Part shown: in pieces, positions 7,142 through 15,543 of the stretch
Position numbering within the stretch: the first letter of the stretch is position 1
How the letters are laid out: the number at the start of each line of letters is the position of its first letter
Assembly: GCA_022793995.1 (NCBI GenBank)
Contig: JAAWDY010000037.1
Location: forward strand, 1-42,252
Source of the DNA: Coprococcus sp.
GTDB lineage: Bacteria; Bacillota; Clostridia; Lachnospirales; Lachnospiraceae
Direction of reading: 5' to 3'
Length of the DNA: 42,252 nt
The notes under the pieces: model-generated
Told to the model about the DNA's origin: nothing
Database searches by the model: none
The model's input: the letters and a program-made list of their open reading frames with translations, nothing else
Program-made: the position numbers and the translations under genes

Positions 7142-8935
7142 ATGAATCTTTTGTATGCTTTGCGCAGTCTGCGCCTCTTTTCCCAAAAAGAAAAACTGGC
7201 CCCGCTTTTTACTTCCTGGGGCGAGAGTCTAGATCCAGACCATGTGCTGGAAGAATATCCCCGTCCGCAGATGGTCCGGGATAGCTATATAAATCTAAAC
7301 GGATACTGGGACTGCCGGATCACCGACCTGAAGAAGCATACCAACCGTTATCACGGCAAAATCCTGGTTCCTTTTTCACCGGAAGCCCCGCTTTCCGGAG
7401 TCGGAGTACAGTTAAAGCCCAGTGAGACTATGTTTCTGGAACGGTTCCTTTCTGTCACTCATCTCCCTAAAAATGGGATGCGCTGTATCCTCCACTTCGG
7501 CGCTGTCGATCAGCGCGCATGTATTTATGTGAATAAGGAAATGGCAGCAGAGCATAATGGTGGATATCTTCCATTTTCAATAGATATTACGGATTATTTA
7601 AAAGAAGGCGATAATCTGCTTACCGTCATGGTTCAAGACAAGTCGGATACTTCTTATCATAGCGTGGGCAAACAGAAATTGAAACGGGGCGGTATGTTCT
7701 ATACTGCACAAAGCGGCATTTGGCAGACCGTTTGGCTGGAATGGGTTCCTGCTATCTATATTAAGGAAATCCTTTTGACTCCTCAGTATGACAAGGAGAC
7801 TGTTCATGTATCTATTGAAATGAACCGACCTCTTCCAGTCTGTCACAATGATAATATGGTCTACTGCCACGTGACTGATGCAGACGGTAATATTATATCT
7901 AAAGGGATCTGCACCAATCATTCCGATTCTCTCTGCAGTTATTCCTGCTATTGTGATATCGACCATATGCGTTCCTGGACGCCGGATACTCCATATCTGT
8001 ATCATTTGGTAGTATATGCCGGCGAAGATGAAGTTACCGGCTACTTTGCTATGCGCTTATTCTCTATTGAACCGGATGCCCAAGGACTTCCTCGGTTCTG
8101 CCTGAATCATGAGCCGCTTTTCTTAAACGGCGTACTGGATCAGGGTTACTGGCCCGACGGTCTGTATACTGCGCCTTCCGACGAAGCTCTTATTTACGAT
8201 ATCCGTATGATGAAAGATTTGGGATTTAATATGCTCCGGAAGCATGTAAAGATCGAATCTGCCAGATGGTACTATCACTGTGACCGTCTGGGTATGATCG
8301 TATGGCAGGATATGGTGAGCGGAGGAGGATACCACGCTCCCCTCATGACTTGGATCCCGGCGCTTGTCCCTGCTTCCAAGATTTATTTTGACGATCGGCT
8401 CTATCCGCTGCTTTGCCGTAGAAATCCACGCGGCAGGGAGGAATTTATTCAGGAATGCCGTGAAACTGTGCGGACACTCCGCTGCTTCCCCTGTATCAGC
8501 ACTTGGGTCATTTTTAATGAAGGTTGGGGACAATTTGATTCCCAAAAAATCACCAAATTGATCCGAGAACTGGACAGCACCCGTCTGATCGACTCGGCCA
8601 GCGGCTGGTTTGACCGAAACCAGGGCGATTTTAAAAGTGAGCATAACTATTTCGACAAACAGTTTGTCGTCCCGTCTCAGCGTGCGTTTGTCATTTCTGA
8701 GTACGGCGGCTATGCCTGTCCGATCAAAGGCCACATAAGTACGCAGGCAGTCTATGGCTACAAAATTTTCCGTTCCCTGGACGCCTTTCAAAAGGCCTTC
8801 CATCAACTTATGAAAGAAGAAATCGAACCGCTAAAGGCTGAAGGACTCTGCGGAGCCATTTACACACAAGTTTCCGATATCGAGGAAGAGACGAATGGGC
8901 TTTTGACCTATGACCGAAAAATCTGTAAATTATAA
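7142..8935 (+). CDS. Glycoside hydrolase family 2 protein
   Basis: A 597-residue GH2 enzyme (beta-galactosidase / beta-glucuronidase / beta-mannosidase superfamily). Residues about 40-200 form the N-terminal sugar-binding jelly roll (LNGYWDCRITD), about 205-310 the immunoglobulin-like middle domain, and the rest a TIM barrel (GFNMLRKHVKIESARWYYHC). The predicted acid/base is E460 in FNEGWGQ and the nucleophile E520 in VISEYGGY. No signal peptide or membrane segment, so it acts on imported oligosaccharides in the cytoplasm. The family includes many 'sugar-binding domain' proteins of unproven substrate, so specificity is open. It has its own promoter and a leader hairpin. A lipoprotein gene follows after 90 bp and may be cotranscribed. 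Confidence 0.9.
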   Translation: MNLLYALRSLRLFSQKEKLAPLFTSWGESLDPDHVLEEYPRPQMVRDSYINLNGYWDCRITDLKKHTNRYHGKILVPFSPEAPLSGVGVQLKPSETMFLERFLSVTHLPKNGMRCILHFGAVDQRACIYVNKEMAAEHNGGYLPFSIDITDYLKEGDNLLTVMVQDKSDTSYHSVGKQKLKRGGMFYTAQSGIWQTVWLEWVPAIYIKEILLTPQYDKETVHVSIEMNRPLPVCHNDNMVYCHVTDADGNIISKGICTNHSDSLCSYSCYCDIDHMRSWTPDTPYLYHLVVYAGEDEVTGYFAMRLFSIEPDAQGLPRFCLNHEPLFLNGVLDQGYWPDGLYTAPSDEALIYDIRMMKDLGFNMLRKHVKIESARWYYHCDRLGMIVWQDMVSGGGYHAPLMTWIPALVPASKIYFDDRLYPLLCRRNPRGREEFIQECRETVRTLRCFPCISTWVIFNEGWGQFDSQKITKLIRELDSTRLIDSASGWFDRNQGDFKSEHNYFDKQFVVPSQRAFVISEYGGYACPIKGHISTQAVYGYKIFRSLDAFQKAFHQLMKEEIEPLKAEGLCGAIYTQVSDIEEETNGLLTYDRKICKL

Positions 8936-9025
8936 TATCGTTTCGGTAGAAGATCGTTTTCATTTTTCACCATTCTCTATTTTATGCATACCCTAAACCA
9001 GATACTTAAATCTCAGGAGGGTATT

Positions 9026-10084
9026 ATGAAAAAGCGTGTAATTGCAGCCCTGCTGGCATCTCTGCTTGTAGCAGGGCTCATGTCAGCATGTACGTCCAAA
9101 GAGGAAAACGCCGCGCCGGATGTCGTAAAGGAGAACCCAAAAACTGCCGAAGTCGATTTATCAAGCAACGATGAATCTGTTCCTGTTACTTTGAACGAGG
9201 TCGCTCATTCCATCTTCTATGCGCCTCAGTACGTGGCTATTGAAGAAGGTTATTTTGAGGAGGAAGGGATTGACCTGACTCTGGTGACTGGGTTTGGAGC
9301 CGACAAAGTTATGACCGCCGTACTTTCCGGCGAAGCCGACATCGGGTTCATGGGAAGCGAATCTTCCATCTACACGTACCAGGAAGGCGCTAATGATGTG
9401 ATCGTCAATTTCGCCCAGCTTACACAGCGTGCCGGAAATTTCCTTGTAGCAAGAGAAGAAATGTCGGACTTCAAATGGGAAGACCTGATTGGTAAAGATG
9501 TTCTTGGAGGACGAAAAGGCGGTATGCCGGAAATGGTATTTGAGTATATCTTAAGACAGAACAATATCAATCCTTCCGATGTAAACATCGACCAAAGTAT
9601 TGATTTCGGCTCTACAGCTGCCGCATTTTCCGGTGGGCAGGGAGAATTTACTGTTGAATTTGAACCCAGCGCCACAGCGCTTGAGGCAGAAGGCGCAGGC
9701 CATGTCGTTGCTTCCCTTGGCGTAGATTCCGGCTATGTTCCCTATACTGCGTACAGTGCAAAAAGCAGCTTTATCAAAGAAAATCCAGAGATTATACAAA
9801 AATTTACTAACGCTCTCCAGAAAGGCATGGACTATGTCAGAAATCACACGCCGGAGGAGATTGCAGAAGTGATCGCTCCTCAGTTCAAAGAAACGGACCT
9901 GGAAACCATAACCACAATTGTAAAACGTTATTATGAGCAGGATACCTGGAAAGAAAACTTGATATTTGAGCAGAAAAGCTTTGAACTTCTGCAGGATATC
10001 CTGGAAAGCTCAGGCGAACTGAAAGAACGCGTTCCGTATAGCGATCTTGTAACCACAGAATACGCGGAAAAAGCAGCAAAATAG
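9026..10084 (+). CDS. ABC transporter substrate-binding lipoprotein, NMT1/TauA-like, orphan
   Basis: A 352-residue solute-binding lipoprotein. The start at 9026 is fixed by AGGAGG 5 nt upstream; an in-frame upstream ATG at 8984 has none. The signal peptide KKRVIAALLASLLVAG is followed by lipobox LMSAC, so lipidation is at C22. The mature part has the periplasmic-binding type II fold of the NMT1/THI5/TauA group: APQYVAIEEGYFEEEGIDL, then FGADKVMTAVLSGEADIGF. Relatives bind thiamine precursors, sulfonates, nitrate, riboflavin or aromatic acids; the ligand here is not decidable. No permease or ATPase gene is adjacent, and a terminator follows at once, so its transporter partners must be elsewhere. 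Confidence 0.88.
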   Translation: MKKRVIAALLASLLVAGLMSACTSKEENAAPDVVKENPKTAEVDLSSNDESVPVTLNEVAHSIFYAPQYVAIEEGYFEEEGIDLTLVTGFGADKVMTAVLSGEADIGFMGSESSIYTYQEGANDVIVNFAQLTQRAGNFLVAREEMSDFKWEDLIGKDVLGGRKGGMPEMVFEYILRQNNINPSDVNIDQSIDFGSTAAAFSGGQGEFTVEFEPSATALEAEGAGHVVASLGVDSGYVPYTAYSAKSSFIKENPEIIQKFTNALQKGMDYVRNHTPEEIAEVIAPQFKETDLETITTIVKRYYEQDTWKENLIFEQKSFELLQDILESSGELKERVPYSDLVTTEYAEKAAK

Positions 10085-10096
10085 ATCTGCTGCCAG

Positions 10097-10152
10097 GGCA
10101 GAAACCAAAAGTACCTTCTTCAGCAAAGGGACGGCGGTTTCTGCCTTTGTTT
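10097..10152 (+). terminator. Terminator after the lipoprotein gene
   Basis: 10-bp perfect stem GGCAGAAACC / GGTTTCTGCC (10097-10106 with 10136-10145) and TTTGTTTTGTT. The 29-nt loop is long for an intrinsic terminator. Confidence 0.75.
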
Positions 10153-10155
10153 TGT

Positions 10156-10492
10156 TAAATACAATATCTTCTTAAGATTTTCTTTTGATTTTTTAGAATC
10201 CTTTCATCTCATGTCCATATTCATGTCACAAATCCAATGTATATTAATTATTGTAAGGTTTTAAATTTGTTTACCCTCCATAAGAACTGTTCTCTCATAC
10301 CTGCAGTTCTTTTCTCTCAAACAGAAGTTTGCCGCACTTACAATATGAATTGGAAGTGCGGCATTCCTTTTTCGGCTAATTACTATTTTAGCTGTAATAT
10401 ACTCGTTTTATTTTCTTTCTTTTTCAAAAAATAATAATTTTTTTGATCTTTGTGAAAAACGCATAATTTTTTTAGGTTTTCTGCATATTCTC
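10156..10492. other. Gene-free AT-rich stretch with two hairpins, possible small RNA
   Basis: No credible ORF. It holds the hairpin AAGAACTG/CAGTTCTT (10282-10311, followed by TTCTC) and then the strong terminator at 10330-10372, both oriented rightward. Since the lipoprotein gene already has a terminator, these may end an independent short transcript. I could not find a consensus promoter, although AT-rich TATATTAAT near 10240 is a candidate -10. From 10373 to 10492 there is only AT-rich sequence leading to the csp promoter. Confidence 0.35.
10330..10372 (+). terminator. Strong intrinsic terminator of unknown transcript
   Basis: 10-bp perfect stem TGCCGCACTT / AAGTGCGGCA with a 14-nt loop, then TTCCTTTTT. 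Confidence 0.8.
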
Positions 10493-10521
10493 TTGACGTT
10501 TTACCGAATGCATGATATGCT
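10493..10521 (+). promoter_or_regulatory. Promoter of the cold-shock gene
   Basis: -35 TTGACG (10493-10498), exact 17-bp spacer, -10 TATGCT (10516-10521). Transcription would start near 10528, giving a leader of about 70 nt. Confidence 0.8.
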
Positions 10522-10545
10522 GTCACACGACTCATATTTATGATA

Positions 10546-10572
10546 GGTAATATGCCGCATCAGCAGATTACC
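10546..10572 (+). promoter_or_regulatory. Structured 5' leader of the cold-shock mRNA
   Basis: Stem GGTAAT/ATTACC plus TGC/GCA across one A.G mismatch, with a 7-nt loop. It ends about 16 nt before the GGAGG of the csp gene. Cold-shock mRNAs of other bacteria have leaders that refold with temperature; that role here is inferred. Confidence 0.5.
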
Positions 10573-10598
10573 GTCCAGAAAACAGTGGAGGTAGTATC

Positions 10599-10799
10599 AT
10601 GAACAAAGGTACTGTAAAATGGTTTAACAACCAGAAAGGCTATGGATTCATTTCCGATGAGGCTGGCAATGATGTATTCGTACATTACAGCGGGCTTAAC
10701 ATGGAAGGATACAAGAGCCTTGAAGAAGGACAGGAAGTGGAATTTGAGATCTTCCAGGGAGAAAAAGGACCTCAGGCAGTGAACGTCACAAAACTTTAA
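10599..10799 (+). CDS. Cold-shock protein, CspA/CspB family
   Basis: A 66-residue single cold-shock domain, the usual length. It is a nucleic-acid chaperone that binds single-stranded RNA and DNA. Both RNA-binding motifs are intact: KGYGFI (RNP1) and DVFVHY (RNP2), with the conserved start GTVKWFN. Ribosome binding site GGAGG lies 8 nt upstream of ATG. Monocistronic, with a good promoter, a structured leader and a strong terminator at 10882. Confidence 0.97.
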   Translation: MNKGTVKWFNNQKGYGFISDEAGNDVFVHYSGLNMEGYKSLEEGQEVEFEIFQGEKGPQAVNVTKL

Positions 10800-10881
10800 T
10801 CTAAATTTTGGTGTACCTTTTATATATAGTTATATATAATATCTAAAAGTAATACATACAACGATCGGATAAAGGGAAAAG

Positions 10882-10908
10882 GAACCGCAGATATGCGGTT
10901 CTTTTTTT
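10882..10908 (+). terminator. Terminator of the cold-shock gene
   Basis: 8-bp perfect stem GAACCGCA / TGCGGTTC, loop GATA, then seven T. It is nested in a wider AAAGGGAAAA / TTTTCCCTTT inverted repeat. Confidence 0.92.
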
Positions 10909-11031
10909 CCCTTTTTATCACATTCGAGAAAAGGGAAAGAAAAAGTGAATACTATTAAAATTTCCTCTTCCCTTTTTCAGAAAAGTATGTTATCATAATA
11001 ACAGGTTTTACAATGTAAGTCCATTAGTTAA

Positions 11032-11067
11032 AGGTGGTTTCCTTCGGGAAGCCGCCTTTTTCTTTTT
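11032..11067 (+). terminator. Terminator with UUCG tetraloop, convergent with polC
   Basis: 11-bp stem AGGTGGTTTCC / GGAAGCCGCCT (two G.U pairs) closed by TTCG, then TTTTCTTTTT. It is oriented rightward, just 17 bp from the polC stop on the other strand. It is a second stop for csp read-through or the end of a short transcript from about 11000. Confidence 0.85.
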
Positions 11068-11073
11068 AAGTCT

Positions 11074-14000
11074 TTATGCAAAATCAAACAATGACAACTG
11101 ATTACTCTCCGGCAAATCGCCAAAAAGCCCCATCTCATCCATTAAATCCATAACTGATTTACTGATCTTTGTCCTCTGGCGAAAATCATCCTTGGAAAGA
11201 TATGGGCCGTCTTGGGCCGCAATCTCCACTGCTTCCGCCGCCTTATCTCCCATTCCTTCAATAGAGCTGAACGGAGGAAGGAGTTTGCCGTCCATGATTC
11301 GGAATCTTGTGGCTTTGGATTCATAGATACTGATCGGCAAAAATTCAAACCCTCTGGCGTACATTTCCTGGACATTCTTCATATTTTTTAAAGTCTCCTG
11401 ATCCTTATTGCTGAGCTCTCCTGCATCTGCCTTCTTCTTATACTCCTGCATATGATACAGCAGTTTCTCTTTTCCCTGCCCCATCAGTTCATACGAAAAT
11501 GCAGATGCCCGGATGCCAAAAAACGCAGCGTAATACGCAAGGGGATAATTTATTTTGCAGTAAGCGATCCGGTATGCCATCATGACGTACGCCGCCGCAT
11601 GCGCCTTTGGAAACATGTATTTAATCTTATTGCAGGACCAGATATACCAGTCAGGCACATCCGCTTCTTTCATAGCTGTCTCGAATTCCGGCGTCAGTCC
11701 TTTCCCCTTCCTCACTTTTTCCATGATCGTGAAAGAAAGTTCGCTCTCCATCCCTTTATTGATGAGATATGTCATAATATCATCACGGGTACAGATTGCC
11801 GTTGAAATCGTCGCTTTTCCCTCCTCGATCAAAGTCTGCGCATTATTCAGCCATACGTCCGTCCCATGAGAAAGCCCAGAAATCCGGATCAGGTCGGATA
11901 ACGTTTTTGGTTTCGTGTCCACTACCATCTGGATAACAAACTCTGTTCCAAACTCCGGCACCCCAAGGCATCCTACCGGACATCCGTCGATATCCTCCGG
12001 CGTGATCCCCAGCGCCTGCGTTCCGGCAAATAAAGACATAACGCCCGGATCGTCCAGCGGGATATCCGTGGCTTTGAAAATGTGATTGACGCCATCGTAT
12101 TCATTTTCTAAAGCGTCTGAGTTAATCATTTCTTCTAACGTTTTAATCATGGTCGGATCATCATGCCCAAGAATATCAAGCTTCAGCAAGTTGTGGTCGA
12201 TGGAGTGGTAATCAAAATGTGTGGTAATGATGTCGACTGTCATATCATTCGCCGGGTGCTGTATTGGGGTGAAGGAATGAATATTTTCCCCATGGGGAAG
12301 CACGACGATCCCCCCTGGATGCTGTCCGGTACTTCTGCGGATTCCGGTACATCCCTGCGCAATCCTGTCGATCTCACATTTCCTCTTCCGTTCCCCGTGC
12401 TCCTCATAATAATTTTTCACATACCCGTAAGCCGTCTTATCCGCCAACGCCGCGATCGTACCGGCGCGGAAGGTCTGCCCTTTTCCAAAAATCACTTCCG
12501 TGTACTTATGCGCCTTGCTCTGATAATCCCCGGAGAAATTCAGGTCAATATCCGGCTCTTTATTTCCCTTAAATCCAAGGAACGTCTCGAATGGGATATC
12601 AAACCCGTCTTTCACCAATTTTGCTCCGCAGACTGGGCAGTTCTTATCCGGCATGTCATGTCCGCATCCGCCGGCATATTGTCGCACCTCGTCGGATGTA
12701 AAATCTGAATAATGACATTTAGCGCAATAATAGTGCGGGGACAGTGGGTTGACCTCCGTGATTCCCGCCATTGTCGCCACAAAAGAAGAACCAACCGACC
12801 CTCTTGAGCCCACCAGATATCCATCTTCATTCGACTTCCACACCAGTTTCTGGGCGATGATGTACATAACCGCAAACCCGTTGGATATGATGGAATTCAG
12901 CTCCCTCTCCAAACGTTTTTCTACAATCTCAGGAAGCGGATTTCCATACATGGAATACGCCTTTTCATAACAAATATTCCGGAGCGTCTCGTCCGAGTTC
13001 TCAATGACCGGAGGACATTTATCCGGCCGCACAGGCGAGATTTTCTCAACCATGTCCGCAATTTTATTTGTGTTTGCAATCACAACTTCATAAGCCTTCT
13101 CTGAACCGAGGTAAGAAAATTCTTCCAGCATTTCCTCCGTTGTACGCAGGTATAATGGCGCCTGGTTATCCGCGTCCTCGAATCCTTTTCCTGCCATGAT
13201 AATCCGGCGGTAAACTTCATCCTCCGGATCCATGAAATGTACATCGCAGGTTCCCACCACAGGTTTATGAAACTGCTCTCCCAGACGCACGATCTTCCGG
13301 TTTATATTCCGTATATCCTCCATGGAAGCGACGCTGCTTACCTTATCACTTTCCACCATGAACACATTATTTCCTAAAGGCTGAATCTCCAGATAGTCAT
13401 AGAAATCCACAATCTTTGCCAGTCTTTCCTCAGACTTTCCATCAAGCAAAGCCCGGTACAATTCCCCTGCCTCGCAGGCGCTTCCCACAATCAGCCCTTC
13501 TCTGTATTGATTCAAAAGGCTCTTCGGGATGCGGGGTCTTCTTGCATAGTAGGTCAGGTGGGACTCGGAAACCAAGGTATAGAGATTCACCCGCCCAATA
13601 TCATTTTTTGCGAGAATAATCACATGGTATGTCGGAAGTTTACGGATTGCGTCTGGATTCAAATCTCCAAAACGATTGATCCCCTTTAACGTCGTGATAT
13701 CCCGTTCCTTCAACATTTCTATGAATTTCACAAAAATCTCCGCCGTAGCCGCGGCGTCGTCCACTGCCCGGTGATGATTTTCCAGGGAAACTCCCAGCGC
13801 CTTTGCCACCACATCCAGCTTATATTTCGTCAAAGAGGGCAGCAACACTCTTGCCAGCGCCACGGTATCCAATGAAGTAAAATGCGGTGTGATGTCCTGG
13901 TATCTGCAGTTTTGTTCAATAAAACCCACATCGAATCCGGCATTGTGCGCCACCAGAACCGCATCCCCCACAAAATCAAGGAACGAAGGAAGCACTTCCT

Positions 14001-15540
14001 CTATCCCTGGTGCATCGAGAACCATCTCGTCCGTAATACTTGTAAGGTTCGTGATCTTAAAGGGAATCGGCCTTTTCGGATTAACGAAGGTACTGAACCG
14101 TTCCACAATCTTACCCTCCGTCACCTTTACGGCGCCGATCTCTATAATCTTGTCCGCAATAGCGGAAAATCCCGTCGTCTCAATATCAAACACTACGTAA
14201 GTATCGTCCAGGCTTTGCTCTCCGGCTTCTGACACGATCTCCGTCAAATCATCCACAAGATATCCCTCTACTCCGTACAGTACCTTGAAGGGATCGTCTT
14301 GATCCAATGTCTCCAGATAGTGGTTTGCCTCTGGAAATGCCTGCACAACGCCATGATCGGTAATCGCGATCGCCGGGTGCCCCCAGTCATGGGCGCGTTT
14401 TACCAAAGACTTTGCCTCCGATACTCCGTCCATATCGCTCATCTTCGTATGACAGTGAAGCTCCACCCGCTTTTCTGGATAGGTATCCTTCCTCCTAACC
14501 CGAAAATCAGCAGTCTTCCGAATTCCATGAACAGACCCTATCGTTAGTTCTCCATCATATTTGTCGATTGTGGTGACCCCTTTTATTTTAAGGAAAGCCC
14601 CCTTCTTGATCTCTCCTAAAAGCTCTGGAAGCTGTTCATTCCTGACAAACATCTTGATTGTGATCGTATCTGTAAAATCTGTGACAGCAAACATAAGGAT
14701 CGTTTTCTCGTTCCGGATCTCCCGGGTCTCAAACTGGATTACCTGCCCATGGAGCGTGATCTCCCCCATCTCCGAGACCACCTGGCTTAATTCGATAGGT
14801 ACATCGTCAAAATCTCTCCCGTAGATCACGTTCGGATCATCGGATTTTTTAACAGAATAGCTTCTTCCGTATCGTCCTCCTTTGTCGCGTCCGCCTCCCT
14901 GTGTCTTCTGCTGGGTTCTCTGCAAAGACTTCTGCTGTGGTCTGTGCTGCTCCTGCGCATTTCCATTGTGTTCCTGGATGGCGTCCACTGCCTGTTTAAG
15001 CTGAAGTTCGTTCATCTTTCTATATTTATTTTCTTTTACTTTCTCATACGTGACCTGAACCTCAATCGGCACATGAAAACGTCCCTCAAACACAAGTTTC
15101 AGATAAGAAATAATCGATTCCGCCTTTTCTTTTGCTATGATGGTGTCCGCCACAGTCATGCAGAGGACGTTCTCCTCCTTGAAACTGCATTTTGCCTTTT
15201 GGAAGATACTTCTTTCCAGAGCGCTCCTTCCCTCCAGCTCAAAAAGCATGCTCTCCCGGTATTCGTCCATCAGATATTTGGGTGTATATTGTTCGGAAAG
15301 CCGATATTCCTCCACCAGGTACACAGGGATTCCTGTTCCGGCAAACAACTGTCGTTCTATCTGCTCTTCCATTTGGCTGATCCTCCGCCTGGGAATCAGA
15401 TGCGTACTGAAAATATGTACTTTGATAAACTTCTTCTCCGATGTGGATGTGATCTTTGTCACCTCCACTTCCTGGAACAGGACTTTGCTCTCTGAGTCCA
15501 CCTGTAAGGTTGGAAATACTTCAAAAAATAACTTTGTCAT
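11074..15540 (-). CDS. polC: DNA polymerase III alpha subunit, PolC type
   Basis: The Gram-positive replicative polymerase with built-in 3'-5' proofreading, 1488 residues (family about 1440-1460; the excess is a Gln-rich, low-complexity linker near 190-230). Domains: N-terminal region 1-185; OB fold about 250-335; PHP domain from about 358 (LHCHTKMSD), interrupted by the DEDD exonuclease about 448-615 (FDIETTGF with D452 and E454; HNAGFDVGF; HRAVDDA); then the polymerase with a zinc-binding knuckle (CAKC near 939 and CPVC near 968) and catalytic EPDIDLNF (D997, D999). It starts 3 bp after the ispG stop, as in many Firmicutes, so it is cotranscribed with ispG. Confidence 0.98.
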   Translation of the reverse strand: MTKLFFEVFPTLQVDSESKVLFQEVEVTKITSTSEKKFIKVHIFSTHLIPRRRISQMEEQIERQLFAGTGIPVYLVEEYRLSEQYTPKYLMDEYRESMLFELEGRSALERSIFQKAKCSFKEENVLCMTVADTIIAKEKAESIISYLKLVFEGRFHVPIEVQVTYEKVKENKYRKMNELQLKQAVDAIQEHNGNAQEQHRPQQKSLQRTQQKTQGGGRDKGGRYGRSYSVKKSDDPNVIYGRDFDDVPIELSQVVSEMGEITLHGQVIQFETREIRNEKTILMFAVTDFTDTITIKMFVRNEQLPELLGEIKKGAFLKIKGVTTIDKYDGELTIGSVHGIRKTADFRVRRKDTYPEKRVELHCHTKMSDMDGVSEAKSLVKRAHDWGHPAIAITDHGVVQAFPEANHYLETLDQDDPFKVLYGVEGYLVDDLTEIVSEAGEQSLDDTYVVFDIETTGFSAIADKIIEIGAVKVTEGKIVERFSTFVNPKRPIPFKITNLTSITDEMVLDAPGIEEVLPSFLDFVGDAVLVAHNAGFDVGFIEQNCRYQDITPHFTSLDTVALARVLLPSLTKYKLDVVAKALGVSLENHHRAVDDAAATAEIFVKFIEMLKERDITTLKGINRFGDLNPDAIRKLPTYHVIILAKNDIGRVNLYTLVSESHLTYYARRPRIPKSLLNQYREGLIVGSACEAGELYRALLDGKSEERLAKIVDFYDYLEIQPLGNNVFMVESDKVSSVASMEDIRNINRKIVRLGEQFHKPVVGTCDVHFMDPEDEVYRRIIMAGKGFEDADNQAPLYLRTTEEMLEEFSYLGSEKAYEVVIANTNKIADMVEKISPVRPDKCPPVIENSDETLRNICYEKAYSMYGNPLPEIVEKRLERELNSIISNGFAVMYIIAQKLVWKSNEDGYLVGSRGSVGSSFVATMAGITEVNPLSPHYYCAKCHYSDFTSDEVRQYAGGCGHDMPDKNCPVCGAKLVKDGFDIPFETFLGFKGNKEPDIDLNFSGDYQSKAHKYTEVIFGKGQTFRAGTIAALADKTAYGYVKNYYEEHGERKRKCEIDRIAQGCTGIRRSTGQHPGGIVVLPHGENIHSFTPIQHPANDMTVDIITTHFDYHSIDHNLLKLDILGHDDPTMIKTLEEMINSDALENEYDGVNHIFKATDIPLDDPGVMSLFAGTQALGITPEDIDGCPVGCLGVPEFGTEFVIQMVVDTKPKTLSDLIRISGLSHGTDVWLNNAQTLIEEGKATISTAICTRDDIMTYLINKGMESELSFTIMEKVRKGKGLTPEFETAMKEADVPDWYIWSCNKIKYMFPKAHAAAYVMMAYRIAYCKINYPLAYYAAFFGIRASAFSYELMGQGKEKLLYHMQEYKKKADAGELSNKDQETLKNMKNVQEMYARGFEFLPISIYESKATRFRIMDGKLLPPFSSIEGMGDKAAEAVEIAAQDGPYLSKDDFRQRTKISKSVMDLMDEMGLFGDLPESNQLSLFDFA

Positions 15541-15543
15541 CGT

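Noticed and set aside
8123-8806. 227-codon minus-strand ORF inside the GH2 gene
   Set aside because: Antisense to an intact, motif-bearing enzyme; no domain recognised.
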